Of a stretch of 5,434 nt of DNA, positions 1-5,434 are shown one piece after another. The position numbers were made by a program, and so were the translations under genes. The DNA comes from Methanospirillum hungatei (GTDB lineage: Archaea; Halobacteriota; Methanomicrobia; Methanomicrobiales; Methanospirillaceae): contig QKDV01000253.1 in assembly GCA_003251955.1 (NCBI GenBank), positions 1 through 5,434 of the forward strand, written 5' to 3'. The notes under the pieces were generated by a model. That model did not search any database, had not been told where the DNA came from, and worked only from the letters and a program-made list of their open reading frames with translations. How positions within the stretch are numbered: the first letter of the stretch is position 1; every line of letters begins with the position of its first letter.

Positions 1-170
1 GCAAAACCCATCTCAACAATTGCAGAGAGATGTGACTCATCCCAGGCGTCATCCCACCACCCGCCGGCAACATAAAGTTCACGCATCTCTCCCGGGTGGG
101 CTATGGTGGCCCTCGAAACCTTAACGATACCACCGGGAGTGGATAGTTCAAGAACTGGTGTTGTTGTCAT
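1..170 (-). CDS. Probable GNAT-family N-acetyltransferase, N-terminal part only (runs off the left edge)
   Basis: Only the first 56 codons are visible, starting at the ATG at 170-168, which is the first start codon in this open frame after the preceding gene's stop. The peptide begins MTTTPVLEL. Around residues 30-44 it has RELYVAGGWWDDAWD, followed by a short helix-like stretch (HLSAIVEMGF). An 'LY..AGWW....' segment ahead of a helix resembles the first helix region of small GNAT acetyltransferases in methanogens. The acetyl-CoA-binding motif would lie outside the window, so the assignment rests on N-terminal resemblance alone and no substrate can be named. The gene lies 37 nt downstream of the response-regulator stop on the same strand, with no U-tract between them, so it is probably read from the same transcript. 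There is no recognisable Shine-Dalgarno before the ATG. A different small enzyme or a hypothetical protein remains possible. Confidence 0.5.
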   Translation of the reverse strand, partial: MTTTPVLELSTPGGIVKVSRATIAHPGEMRELYVAGGWWDDAWDESHLSAIVEMGF

Positions 171-207
171 AGATACAGTGATAAATATTGTTCGTGTGGA
201 GCTGTGA

Positions 208-948
208 TCAGGATGAGGGGGTCAGAACCAGCAGGTATCCCTGGATTCGACCTTCCTCACCTGCAATAAACCCGGCCTCGATTGAAACCTTTCTGACCAC
301 ACCTTTCTGACTCCTGATAGCAACATCGCCTGGAAGTATGGAACCTTCTGCTACCAAAGGAGCATCCAAGGACGCTTTGTCAGAGCAGATCCAGGCAGTG
401 ATCCTGGTGCCACAGAGGTCAGTCTGATCAATCTCAAAGAGATCGCATGCCTTCTGGTTTGCTCTTATGATAATTCCACGTGGGCTGATAACAAGAGCAC
501 TCACACCAGAGAGATGGGCAATATCTGACTGAACCTCACGTACTATCTTCTCAGGCCTGATACGCTGCCGAATCTCATGCTTATGCAGGGCAAGTTCGAT
601 CGTAGAGTAGAGTTCCCGATCTTTAAACGGCTTGATAAGGTACCCCGATGGGCTGACTGCAATGGCACGTTCAAGTGTTGCCTCGTCAGAGTGGGCAGTA
701 AGAAAGATGACAGGCAGATTAAAACGGTCATTGACCTGGCAGGCTGCCTCGATACCATCCATATTCCCCTTCAGCCTGATATCCATCAGGATGAGATCAG
801 GATCAGTTTCTTCAACAAGCCTGAGCGCTTCAAGACCGGTAATAGCCTGCCCTGCCACCTCGTACCCTAGTCGCTTTAGTGTTGCGGCTATTTCAAGAGA
901 GATGACCATCTCATCCTCAACGATAAGAATCTTCTTCCCTTTTGTCAT
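208..948 (-). CDS. Response regulator, REC-PAS, without DNA-binding output
   Basis: A 246-residue cytosolic response regulator and the likely phosphotransfer partner of the kinase encoded just upstream. The REC domain (about residues 5-125) has all the expected residues: acidic pair Glu11-Asp12, phosphoacceptor Asp56 in LILMDIRL, Thr84 in FLTAHSD, aromatic switch Tyr103 and Lys106 in LIKPF. A short linker leads to a PAS-like domain (about 142-243, with GVSALVISPRGIIIRANQKA and a strand-rich C-terminal half). The protein ends there, with no helix-turn-helix, GGDEF, CheB or other effector. In this archaeal family such proteins are thought to act through protein contacts or as relay intermediates. 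Its ATG overlaps the kinase stop as ATGA (4 nt), and a GGAGG lies 7 nt upstream, so the two are almost certainly co-translated. What the PAS domain senses cannot be read from the sequence. Confidence 0.9.
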   Translation of the reverse strand: MTKGKKILIVEDEMVISLEIAATLKRLGYEVAGQAITGLEALRLVEETDPDLILMDIRLKGNMDGIEAACQVNDRFNLPVIFLTAHSDEATLERAIAVSPSGYLIKPFKDRELYSTIELALHKHEIRQRIRPEKIVREVQSDIAHLSGVSALVISPRGIIIRANQKACDLFEIDQTDLCGTRITAWICSDKASLDAPLVAEGSILPGDVAIRSQKGVVRKVSIEAGFIAGEEGRIQGYLLVLTPSS

Positions 949-3260
949 GATGATGCCTCCTCACCGGATATGGTCGGATACGGGATTGTAAGCGTGCATA
1001 TGGCGCCATGATCATTCTTCCATGAGACAGTACCATCGAGCTGGAAGGCCAGACCGCGGATAAGTTCGGTACCGAGGGTGGATGATTCCTCGCCGGTGAA
1101 TCCTTCAGGAAGACCACGGCCGGTGTCAGATACGGTGATGATTAATGATTCCCCGTCACGGTTTAGAATAACACTGATTTCACCGGTCTGATCTGGATCA
1201 AAGGCGTATTTCATGCTGTTCGTAATCAACTCATTCATAATCAGACCCAGCGGGATCCCGGTACCAATATCCACGAGAACCGGGTAATCGGACTGTAGTA
1301 CGAAATTGATACGTTCTTCCCCGCCATCAAATTCGTGTATAATCTGGTCTGCAAGATCGCTTATGTACTCATCCAGGCGTATTGAGGTCAGTTCATCGGT
1401 CTGGTACAGTTTCTCATGGATAACTGCCATCGAGTAGATCCGGCTCCTGCAGTCTCTGATGATCTCATGCACCTTAGGGTCTTCAACCTTAAAATCCTGG
1501 AGCTTGAGCAGACTGACAATGATCTGCATGTTATTCTTAACCCGATGATGGATCTCTCGCAGAAGTGTCTCTTTCTCATGAAGCGATACCAGCATGTTGC
1601 GTTTGAGAAGTTCCTCTCCTGTACGGATCTTAGCCTCTGCCTTGATACGTTCAGTTATGTCACGGGCTACAGAGAGGAGAACAGCCCGGCCCTCCATCAT
1701 TATCCGGTGAGTGACAAGGTCAACAGGAATCGGGTTTGTGTCACTTTTGAGAAGGCAGGTCTGAACTGATGCCCTTCCCACTGTTGCGGCAGCCTCACAA
1801 TGGGAGATGACTTTGCCGAGTTCGTGCTCACGTGGGGCAAGGGCAGGGAGAGTCAGGGAGAGGAGGTCTTCACGGCTGAAATCCAGTGTTTCACAGACCG
1901 AGTCGTTTATCTCGATGATCTCTGATCCTTCAGCAGGAATCCGGTGAAGAATCACAAGATCGCGGATGTTACTGAAGAGACTGCGGAACCGTTTCTCACT
2001 CTCTGCCAGTGCTTTTCTAGCACGGTGCTGATCAGAGACATCCATGACATTCCCAATAAGACAACCAGCATTGTCTCCAGAGAGGGTAGTCAGGTAGATC
2101 TCAAGACAGATTATTTTACCCTCCTTTCTCACGCCTGCTATCTCAAAATGTTTAAACGATATCTTCTTCTCCGTGATATCCCTGACCACATCGATAATCT
2201 CATCATGACTATCAGGATCAATAATCGGAAGAGGGGGTTTAAATGAACGAATCTCTTCGCGTGAATAACCGAATATCTCGCAGAACTTTGGGTTTACATA
2301 CAAAAACCTGTCATTCTGCATGATAAAAACGCCGACCAGTGATTCTTCAACAGGATTCCTGAAGATCTCCTCGATGTACATCCTGTACCGTGCTGACCCA
2401 ATAACACGGGCAGCCATCCGGAGTGCACCCACTTCTTCAGGACTGAAGACCCGGTTACTATCACGGTCAGTAATTCCAAGAACACCCCACCATTCGCTGT
2501 CAAGAAAAACCGGGATCAGAAGGATTGTTCCTGAAATATTAGATTTAGAACCTTCTGTCGAAGACGGAAGAGATACCATAACCTCCTGGTTTGCTAAAAG
2601 ACGCTTTGCACGCTCTGGTTCCTGCCACCAGGCACGTATCTGATCAAATGCTTCGGTAATTCCCGGGGATGTATTTTGCATCCAGATTACCGGATCGATA
2701 ATATCTGGTGACGAATCATCTCCTTTCCCTACAACAAAGACTGATGATGCATCTGTTGCCCTGCCAAGATGCCCGAGGACCTCCTCTATATCTTCCTGCC
2801 AGCCGCTTCCCCGAAGCAGTCTCTCTGCTGCATAACTAATAGCAGCAAGAATTCCATCCTTTATTCTTGCTGACTCTTCGGCCAAATGCCTGGATGAGAG
2901 GATCCTGATCTTGTGAGAGAGATCAAGAACCTGGACCTCGAAGTCATCTGCCTTGTTCTGGTAAAAATCGGCACCGGCATTCAGGGCAGCAATCACTGTA
3001 TCCTTGCTATCGTTCCCGGTGAGCATAATAAAAGGGAGACGGGGATGTATAGATCTGAGTTGCCTCAGAAGATCGATGCCATTCATTTCAGGCATGTCAT
3101 AATCAGAGATCACGGCCATGACCTGATGATCCTTAAGATAGGAGAGGGCCTCTTCACCGTTGTCGCAGGTATGCACAGAAAACTCCCCTGACTCCTCGAG
3201 ATATATTTGGAAGAGGGTGCAGAGCTCTTTATTATCATCGATAAAGAGTACCGGGATCAT
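945..3260 (-). CDS. Soluble hybrid sensor histidine kinase, REC-GAF-PAS-PAS-HisKA_2-HATPase
   Basis: A 771-residue kinase that starts with its own receiver domain. REC (about 1-120): acidic pair Asp8-Asp9, phosphoacceptor Asp53 in ISDYDMP, Thr81, Lys103. A GAF-like region follows (about 135-292, with WWGVLGITDRD and FSPEEVGAL). Next come PAS 1 (about 300-412, FLYVNPKFCEIFGYSREEI) and PAS 2 (about 420-540, ending DITERIKAEA). The HisKA_2 dimerisation and phosphoacceptor box has His571-His572 in LLREIHHRVKNNMQ. The HATPase domain has an N-box with Asn676 in MNELITNSMKYAF, a G1 box with Asp712 in SDTGRGLPEG and a G2-like TLGTELI (728-734). No membrane segment is visible, so the signal should be intracellular. 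I chose the ATG at 3260 because AGGAG lies just upstream and the REC domain starts there at once. The longer frame begins with an unsupported TTG at 3305. The gene overlaps the response regulator by 4 nt. The ligands of the GAF and PAS domains are unknown. Confidence 0.93.
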   Translation of the reverse strand: MIPVLFIDDNKELCTLFQIYLEESGEFSVHTCDNGEEALSYLKDHQVMAVISDYDMPEMNGIDLLRQLRSIHPRLPFIMLTGNDSKDTVIAALNAGADFYQNKADDFEVQVLDLSHKIRILSSRHLAEESARIKDGILAAISYAAERLLRGSGWQEDIEEVLGHLGRATDASSVFVVGKGDDSSPDIIDPVIWMQNTSPGITEAFDQIRAWWQEPERAKRLLANQEVMVSLPSSTEGSKSNISGTILLIPVFLDSEWWGVLGITDRDSNRVFSPEEVGALRMAARVIGSARYRMYIEEIFRNPVEESLVGVFIMQNDRFLYVNPKFCEIFGYSREEIRSFKPPLPIIDPDSHDEIIDVVRDITEKKISFKHFEIAGVRKEGKIICLEIYLTTLSGDNAGCLIGNVMDVSDQHRARKALAESEKRFRSLFSNIRDLVILHRIPAEGSEIIEINDSVCETLDFSREDLLSLTLPALAPREHELGKVISHCEAAATVGRASVQTCLLKSDTNPIPVDLVTHRIMMEGRAVLLSVARDITERIKAEAKIRTGEELLKRNMLVSLHEKETLLREIHHRVKNNMQIIVSLLKLQDFKVEDPKVHEIIRDCRSRIYSMAVIHEKLYQTDELTSIRLDEYISDLADQIIHEFDGGEERINFVLQSDYPVLVDIGTGIPLGLIMNELITNSMKYAFDPDQTGEISVILNRDGESLIITVSDTGRGLPEGFTGEESSTLGTELIRGLAFQLDGTVSWKNDHGAICTLTIPYPTISGEEASS
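956..960 (-). promoter_or_regulatory. Shine-Dalgarno of the response-regulator gene
   Basis: On the minus strand GGAGG sits 7 nt before the ATG at 948. It lies inside the last codons of the kinase gene, where it is formed by the Glu-Glu codon pair GAG GAG. This supports the ATG at 948 and re-initiation at the ATGA overlap. Confidence 0.8.
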
Positions 3261-3264
3261 CGTT

Positions 3265-3269
3265 CTCCT
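3265..3269 (-). promoter_or_regulatory. Shine-Dalgarno that decides the kinase start
   Basis: Minus-strand AGGAG is followed by AACG and then the ATG at 3260. The spacing of 4 nt is slightly short but usable. The competing TTG at 3305 has no purine-rich element before it. This is the main evidence for the shorter 771-residue protein. Confidence 0.7.
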
Positions 3270-3319
3270 GAGAATCTTTGTTGATCTGAACTCCCAACCT
3301 GACAAGGAAGTTCTGACTT

Positions 3320-3328
3320 ATCATATAG
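3320..3328 (-). promoter_or_regulatory. Candidate archaeal TATA box for the kinase-regulator operon
   Basis: Minus-strand CTATATGAT resembles the archaeal TATA box. With the usual spacing of about 25 nt, transcription would begin near 3298, giving a leader of roughly 37 nt that contains the Shine-Dalgarno at 3265-3269. The purine-rich BRE expected just upstream is weak. A palindrome occupies that position instead (see 3334-3346). The position is an inference from sequence pattern only. Confidence 0.45.
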
Positions 3329-3333
3329 ACGTA

Positions 3334-3346
3334 GAGGTATTACCTC
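3334..3346. repeat. Perfect 13-bp palindrome, possible operator beside the kinase promoter
   Basis: The plus strand reads gaggta-t-tacctc, two perfectly complementary 6-nt arms around one central base. The flanking bases do not extend the symmetry. It ends 5 nt upstream of the candidate TATA box, where TFB would contact the BRE, so a dimeric regulator bound here could block or assist initiation. A 13-bp palindrome can also arise by chance, and no second copy was noticed nearby. Confidence 0.4.
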
Positions 3347-3378
3347 ATAACAACTCTGATCAGGAGAAATTGAGGTGC

Positions 3379-3420
3379 AAAAAAAGTGGACTTGTTTAAT
3401 CTGACCACGGCTTTGATCAG
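3379..3420 (-). terminator. Terminator of the por operon: hairpin through the porB stop codon plus U-tract
   Basis: In the minus-strand transcript CUGAUCA (3420-3414) can pair with UGGUCAG (3407-3401) around a 6-nt loop. This gives a 7-bp stem with one G-U pair. The first stem arm includes the UGA stop codon (3419-3417). About 15 nt further on there is a run of seven U (3385-3379). In Euryarchaeota the U-tract is the main termination signal, so the U-run is the stronger element. The hairpin may protect the 3' end. Confidence 0.55.
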
Positions 3421-4295
3421 AGATCAATTCCGTACTTTTCAGCGTTTGCATCAGCGATTGCCTGGATCTTTGCAATCTCGACTTCGTTGCGCTGCGGTTT
3501 GAAGAGGTGTGCAAACCTCTTCTGGGATTTCAGATACTCGTCAACAGGTTTCCTCTTAACCTTCTTGGCCTTCTCGATCTTCCCATTTACAAGTTCGTAG
3601 TTGACCCATAAACCAGACTCAATCGCCAACTTGGCAAGTTCGACGGTTCTTGCCCCATCATATCCCCAACCGGTACAGCAGGGGGTGTGAATCTGGATGT
3701 AACAGGGACCTTCGGTCTGGACTGCCCGATCTACCTTCTTAATGACATCATTAGGGTATGCAATCGAGCAGGTTGCAACATATGGTGATCCATGTGCTGC
3801 AAGGATCTGGGGAAGATCTTTCTTAGGGCGTTTGTTACCGGTCGAAAGTTTACCCGGCGGAGATGTCGTGGTTGAGGCATCATACGGGGTTGCACCTGAA
3901 CGCTGAATCCCGGTGTTCATGTAGGCTTCATTATCGTAACAGATGTACGTGATATTGTGGCCCCGCTCAAAGGCACCGCTGATACACTGGATACCGATAT
4001 CAAAGGTTGCTCCGTCACCACAGATACAAAGGACATTCTCTTTGCGTCCCTGTTTCTTCAGCGCTGACTCGATACCTGATGCTACTGCTGCAGCATTCTC
4101 AAAGAGTGAGTGAATCCAGGGAACCTTCCAGGCAGTCTGCGGATATGGAGTGGAGAAAACCTCCATACAACCGGTTGATGCACAAACGATAGACTCCGGG
4201 CCAGATCCTTTTAGAATCAGCCGGGCAGCAAACGCCGGACCACAACCACCACAGGCACGGTGTCCACAGTCCACGAGTTCACATGTCTTGTCCAT
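3417..4295 (-). CDS. porB: Pyruvate:ferredoxin oxidoreductase (pyruvate synthase), beta subunit
   Basis: The 292-residue beta chain binds thiamine diphosphate and one [4Fe-4S] cluster. In methanogens the enzyme mainly makes pyruvate from acetyl-CoA, CO2 and reduced ferredoxin. The TPP motif starts at Gly93-Asp94-Gly95 (CICGDGATFDIG) and ends at Asn122 in YDNEAYMNTG. Cluster ligands expected in the family are Cys15 and Cys18 (HRACGGCGP), Cys43 (STGCMEV) and Cys206 (HTPCCTGW). The TTTSPPGK segment (142-149) is the usual Thr/Pro-rich loop near the cofactor. Length is normal for archaeal PorB and the gene appears intact. The ATG at 4295 directly follows the porA stop (TAA-ATG), with a Shine-Dalgarno inside porA. 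Related 2-oxoacid:ferredoxin oxidoreductases (Vor, Kor) share these motifs, but the pairing with this PorA and the full set of cysteines favour pyruvate. A terminator-like hairpin follows. Confidence 0.93.
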   Translation of the reverse strand: MDKTCELVDCGHRACGGCGPAFAARLILKGSGPESIVCASTGCMEVFSTPYPQTAWKVPWIHSLFENAAAVASGIESALKKQGRKENVLCICGDGATFDIGIQCISGAFERGHNITYICYDNEAYMNTGIQRSGATPYDASTTTSPPGKLSTGNKRPKKDLPQILAAHGSPYVATCSIAYPNDVIKKVDRAVQTEGPCYIQIHTPCCTGWGYDGARTVELAKLAIESGLWVNYELVNGKIEKAKKVKRKPVDEYLKSQKRFAHLFKPQRNEVEIAKIQAIADANAEKYGIDL

Positions 4296-5434
4296 TTAGA
4301 TCAGCTCCTCACGAAGGCCTAAGAAGCAGTCCCCTCTTCCGGCTTCAATCTCTCCGACCATCTTTTTAATATCCGATATAGTAATATCCCTGCCACCAAG
4401 TCCGGCTACGTAACTGAGCACAGACACAGAGGAGTCATTGATTGCATCCTTGACCTCAATTCCAACGGCACCTTTCATCCGGGAACCAATGGAGAGGTTC
4501 TTCTCAAAGACACCAACCTTCTTGATTCCTGCAAGGGCCTTTTTGACATCTTCTGCAGGGAATGGTCTGAGTGCAATGAGTCTGAGCAGGCCGACCTTTT
4601 TGCCCTCTGCACGCATCTCATCAATTGCGTCCTTGATAGTTCCGCTGATAGAACCAAGGGCAACAATTGCGACATCGGCATCTTCAAGTTTGTATGCCTC
4701 GACAAGGTTGCTGTAATCGCGTCCGAACTTCTGGCCAAACTCCTTGCCTACTTTTCTGATGACATCTGCAGACCTGACCATTGCCTGGTCAATCTCATAC
4801 CTGAACTCCATGTAGTATTCAGGTGTTGCATACATTCCCATGCTGAGCGGGTTTTTTGCATCAAGCATGTTATATGGCTTATATGGAGGCAGGAAGGCGT
4901 CTACTTCAGCCTGTGTTGGCATATCCACCGGTTCATATGTATGAGAGAGGATAAACCCGTCAAAACAGATGAAGACCGGGAGGAGAATTTCGTGATCCTC
5001 TGCGACCTTGTATGCAATATAGTGGAAGTCATGGACCTCCTGTGCATCCTCGGCGTAGAGTTGGATCCAGCCGCAGTCACGAAGGCAGATGGAATCCTGC
5101 TGATCGTTCCAGATTGAAAGTGGTGCTCCTACTGCACGGTTAGCGATCGACATGACGATCGGCTGGCGCATCCCGGCCACATTGAAGCAGACTTCTGCCA
5201 TAAGGAGCAGTCCCTGTGAAGAGGTTGCAGAGTAAACACGTGAGCCTGCTGCCGAAGCACCAAGACATGCCGACAGAGCAGAGAACTCACTCTCTACACA
5301 GATGTATTCGCTGTCCAGTTCTCCATCAGCAACCATCTCTGCAAGCCGCTCCACAATATGAGTCTGCGGAGTGATCGGATATGCAGAGACCACATCGGGT
5401 CTGCAGAGTTTTGCAGCTTCTGCAGCTGCATGCG
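4296..5434 (-). CDS. porA: Pyruvate:ferredoxin oxidoreductase (pyruvate synthase), alpha subunit, 5' end outside the window
   Basis: 378 complete codons are visible, and the frame stays open to the edge. The first visible residues are HAAAEAAKLCRPD, then VVSAYPITPQTHIVE, the conserved start of POR_N domain I. Archaeal PorA is usually around 385-400 residues, so only about ten residues are missing. Counting from the visible His as 1, the substrate-pocket YPITPQT is at 18-24, ESEFSA at 47-52, TSSQGL at 70-75 and SIANRAVGAPLSIWNDQQDS at 95-114. By family analogy Thr21 and Arg99 would contact the substrate carboxylate. The C-terminal part (about 250-378, with ALRPFPAEDVKKAL and VFEKNLSIGS) matches PFOR domain II. 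The GTG at 5393 is not a real start, because it lies in the middle of the conserved N-terminus. Gamma and delta subunits are expected upstream, beyond the edge. porB follows without a gap. Confidence 0.93.
   Translation of the reverse strand, partial: HAAAEAAKLCRPDVVSAYPITPQTHIVERLAEMVADGELDSEYICVESEFSALSACLGASAAGSRVYSATSSQGLLLMAEVCFNVAGMRQPIVMSIANRAVGAPLSIWNDQQDSICLRDCGWIQLYAEDAQEVHDFHYIAYKVAEDHEILLPVFICFDGFILSHTYEPVDMPTQAEVDAFLPPYKPYNMLDAKNPLSMGMYATPEYYMEFRYEIDQAMVRSADVIRKVGKEFGQKFGRDYSNLVEAYKLEDADVAIVALGSISGTIKDAIDEMRAEGKKVGLLRLIALRPFPAEDVKKALAGIKKVGVFEKNLSIGSRMKGAVGIEVKDAINDSSVSVLSYVAGLGGRDITISDIKKMVGEIEAGRGDCFLGLREELI
4305..4310 (-). promoter_or_regulatory. Shine-Dalgarno of porB within the porA 3' end
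   Basis: Minus-strand GAGGAG ends 9 nt before the porB ATG. It is formed by a Glu-Glu codon pair in the porA C-terminus (LREELI). With the zero-nt gap it indicates translational coupling, which fits subunits needed in equal amounts. Confidence 0.75.

Noticed and set aside
181..190. ataaatattg as a promoter TATA box for the acetyltransferase-like gene
   Set aside because: With about 25 nt spacing, transcription would start downstream of the ATG at 170, so it cannot serve that start. It may simply be AT-rich spacer.
577..991. Two plus-strand open frames across the response regulator
   Set aside because: Both are antisense to the intact REC domain with its Asp56 and Lys106 motifs, and neither has protein-like structure.
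1416..1769. Plus-strand open frame of 117 codons inside the kinase gene
   Set aside because: It lies opposite the HisKA_2 and PAS 2 coding sequence, has no domain-like features, and the minus-strand frame shows conserved motifs throughout.
3356..3363. ctgatcag palindrome as an operator or attachment site
   Set aside because: Only 8 bp, and GATC-containing words recur throughout the window, so it is not distinctive on its own.
3257..3514. Minus-strand open frame of 85 codons spanning the porB end and the intergenic region
   Set aside because: It overlaps the conserved porB C-terminus out of frame and crosses the likely terminator. No ribosome-binding site or recognisable motif supports it.
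4438..4716. Plus-strand open frame of 92 codons within porA
   Set aside because: Antisense shadow of the conserved PFOR domain II. Its Ser/Arg/Ile-rich composition comes from the reverse frame.
5401..5434. Repeated TGCAG units at the right edge
   Set aside because: Explained by Ala-rich codons (AAAEAA) of the porA N-terminus rather than by a DNA repeat.
1..5434. CRISPR array, tRNA or rRNA gene, insertion sequence, defence system
   Set aside because: No spaced direct repeats, cloverleaf-like segments, transposase motifs or terminal inverted repeats were seen. Nearly all of the window is covered by ordinary coding sequence.

Overview
The window looks like chromosomal DNA from a hydrogenotrophic methanogen of the Methanomicrobiales (Methanospirillum and relatives are the best guess; the genus cannot be fixed from this sequence). 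Two things point there. The pyruvate synthase is the archaeal multi-subunit type with separate alpha and beta chains. The signalling proteins have the REC/GAF/PAS/HisKA_2 architecture, and the REC ending around 'GADFY..K', that is typical of that order. All five genes lie on the minus strand, so the biological order runs from high to low coordinates.

Positions 5434-3417 hold the end of a pyruvate:ferredoxin oxidoreductase operon. porA (alpha) runs off the right edge with only its extreme N-terminus missing. porB (beta) follows with no gap (TAA-ATG). Together with gamma and delta subunits, presumably encoded just outside the window, they would make the cytosolic enzyme that in methanogens mainly reductively carboxylates acetyl-CoA to pyruvate. 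A hairpin that includes the porB stop codon, followed by a U-tract, probably ends this transcript.

Positions 3416-3261 are a short intergenic region. It holds the porB terminator, a perfect 13-bp palindrome, a TATA-like box and the Shine-Dalgarno sequence of the next gene.

Positions 3260-208 encode a two-component pair. The first gene is a soluble hybrid histidine kinase (REC-GAF-like-PAS-PAS-HisKA_2-HATPase). It overlaps by 4 nt a REC-PAS response regulator that has no DNA-binding domain. After a 37-nt gap with no visible terminator comes the start of a probable GNAT acetyltransferase, cut off by the left edge. The likely logic is that an intracellular signal sensed by the GAF/PAS modules drives phosphotransfer to a regulator whose output is protein-protein rather than DNA binding.

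I see no CRISPR array, tRNA, rRNA, insertion sequence or clearly new defence or biosynthetic system. The most notable points are the output-less signalling pair beside a central-carbon operon, the palindrome next to its promoter, and two start-site corrections.
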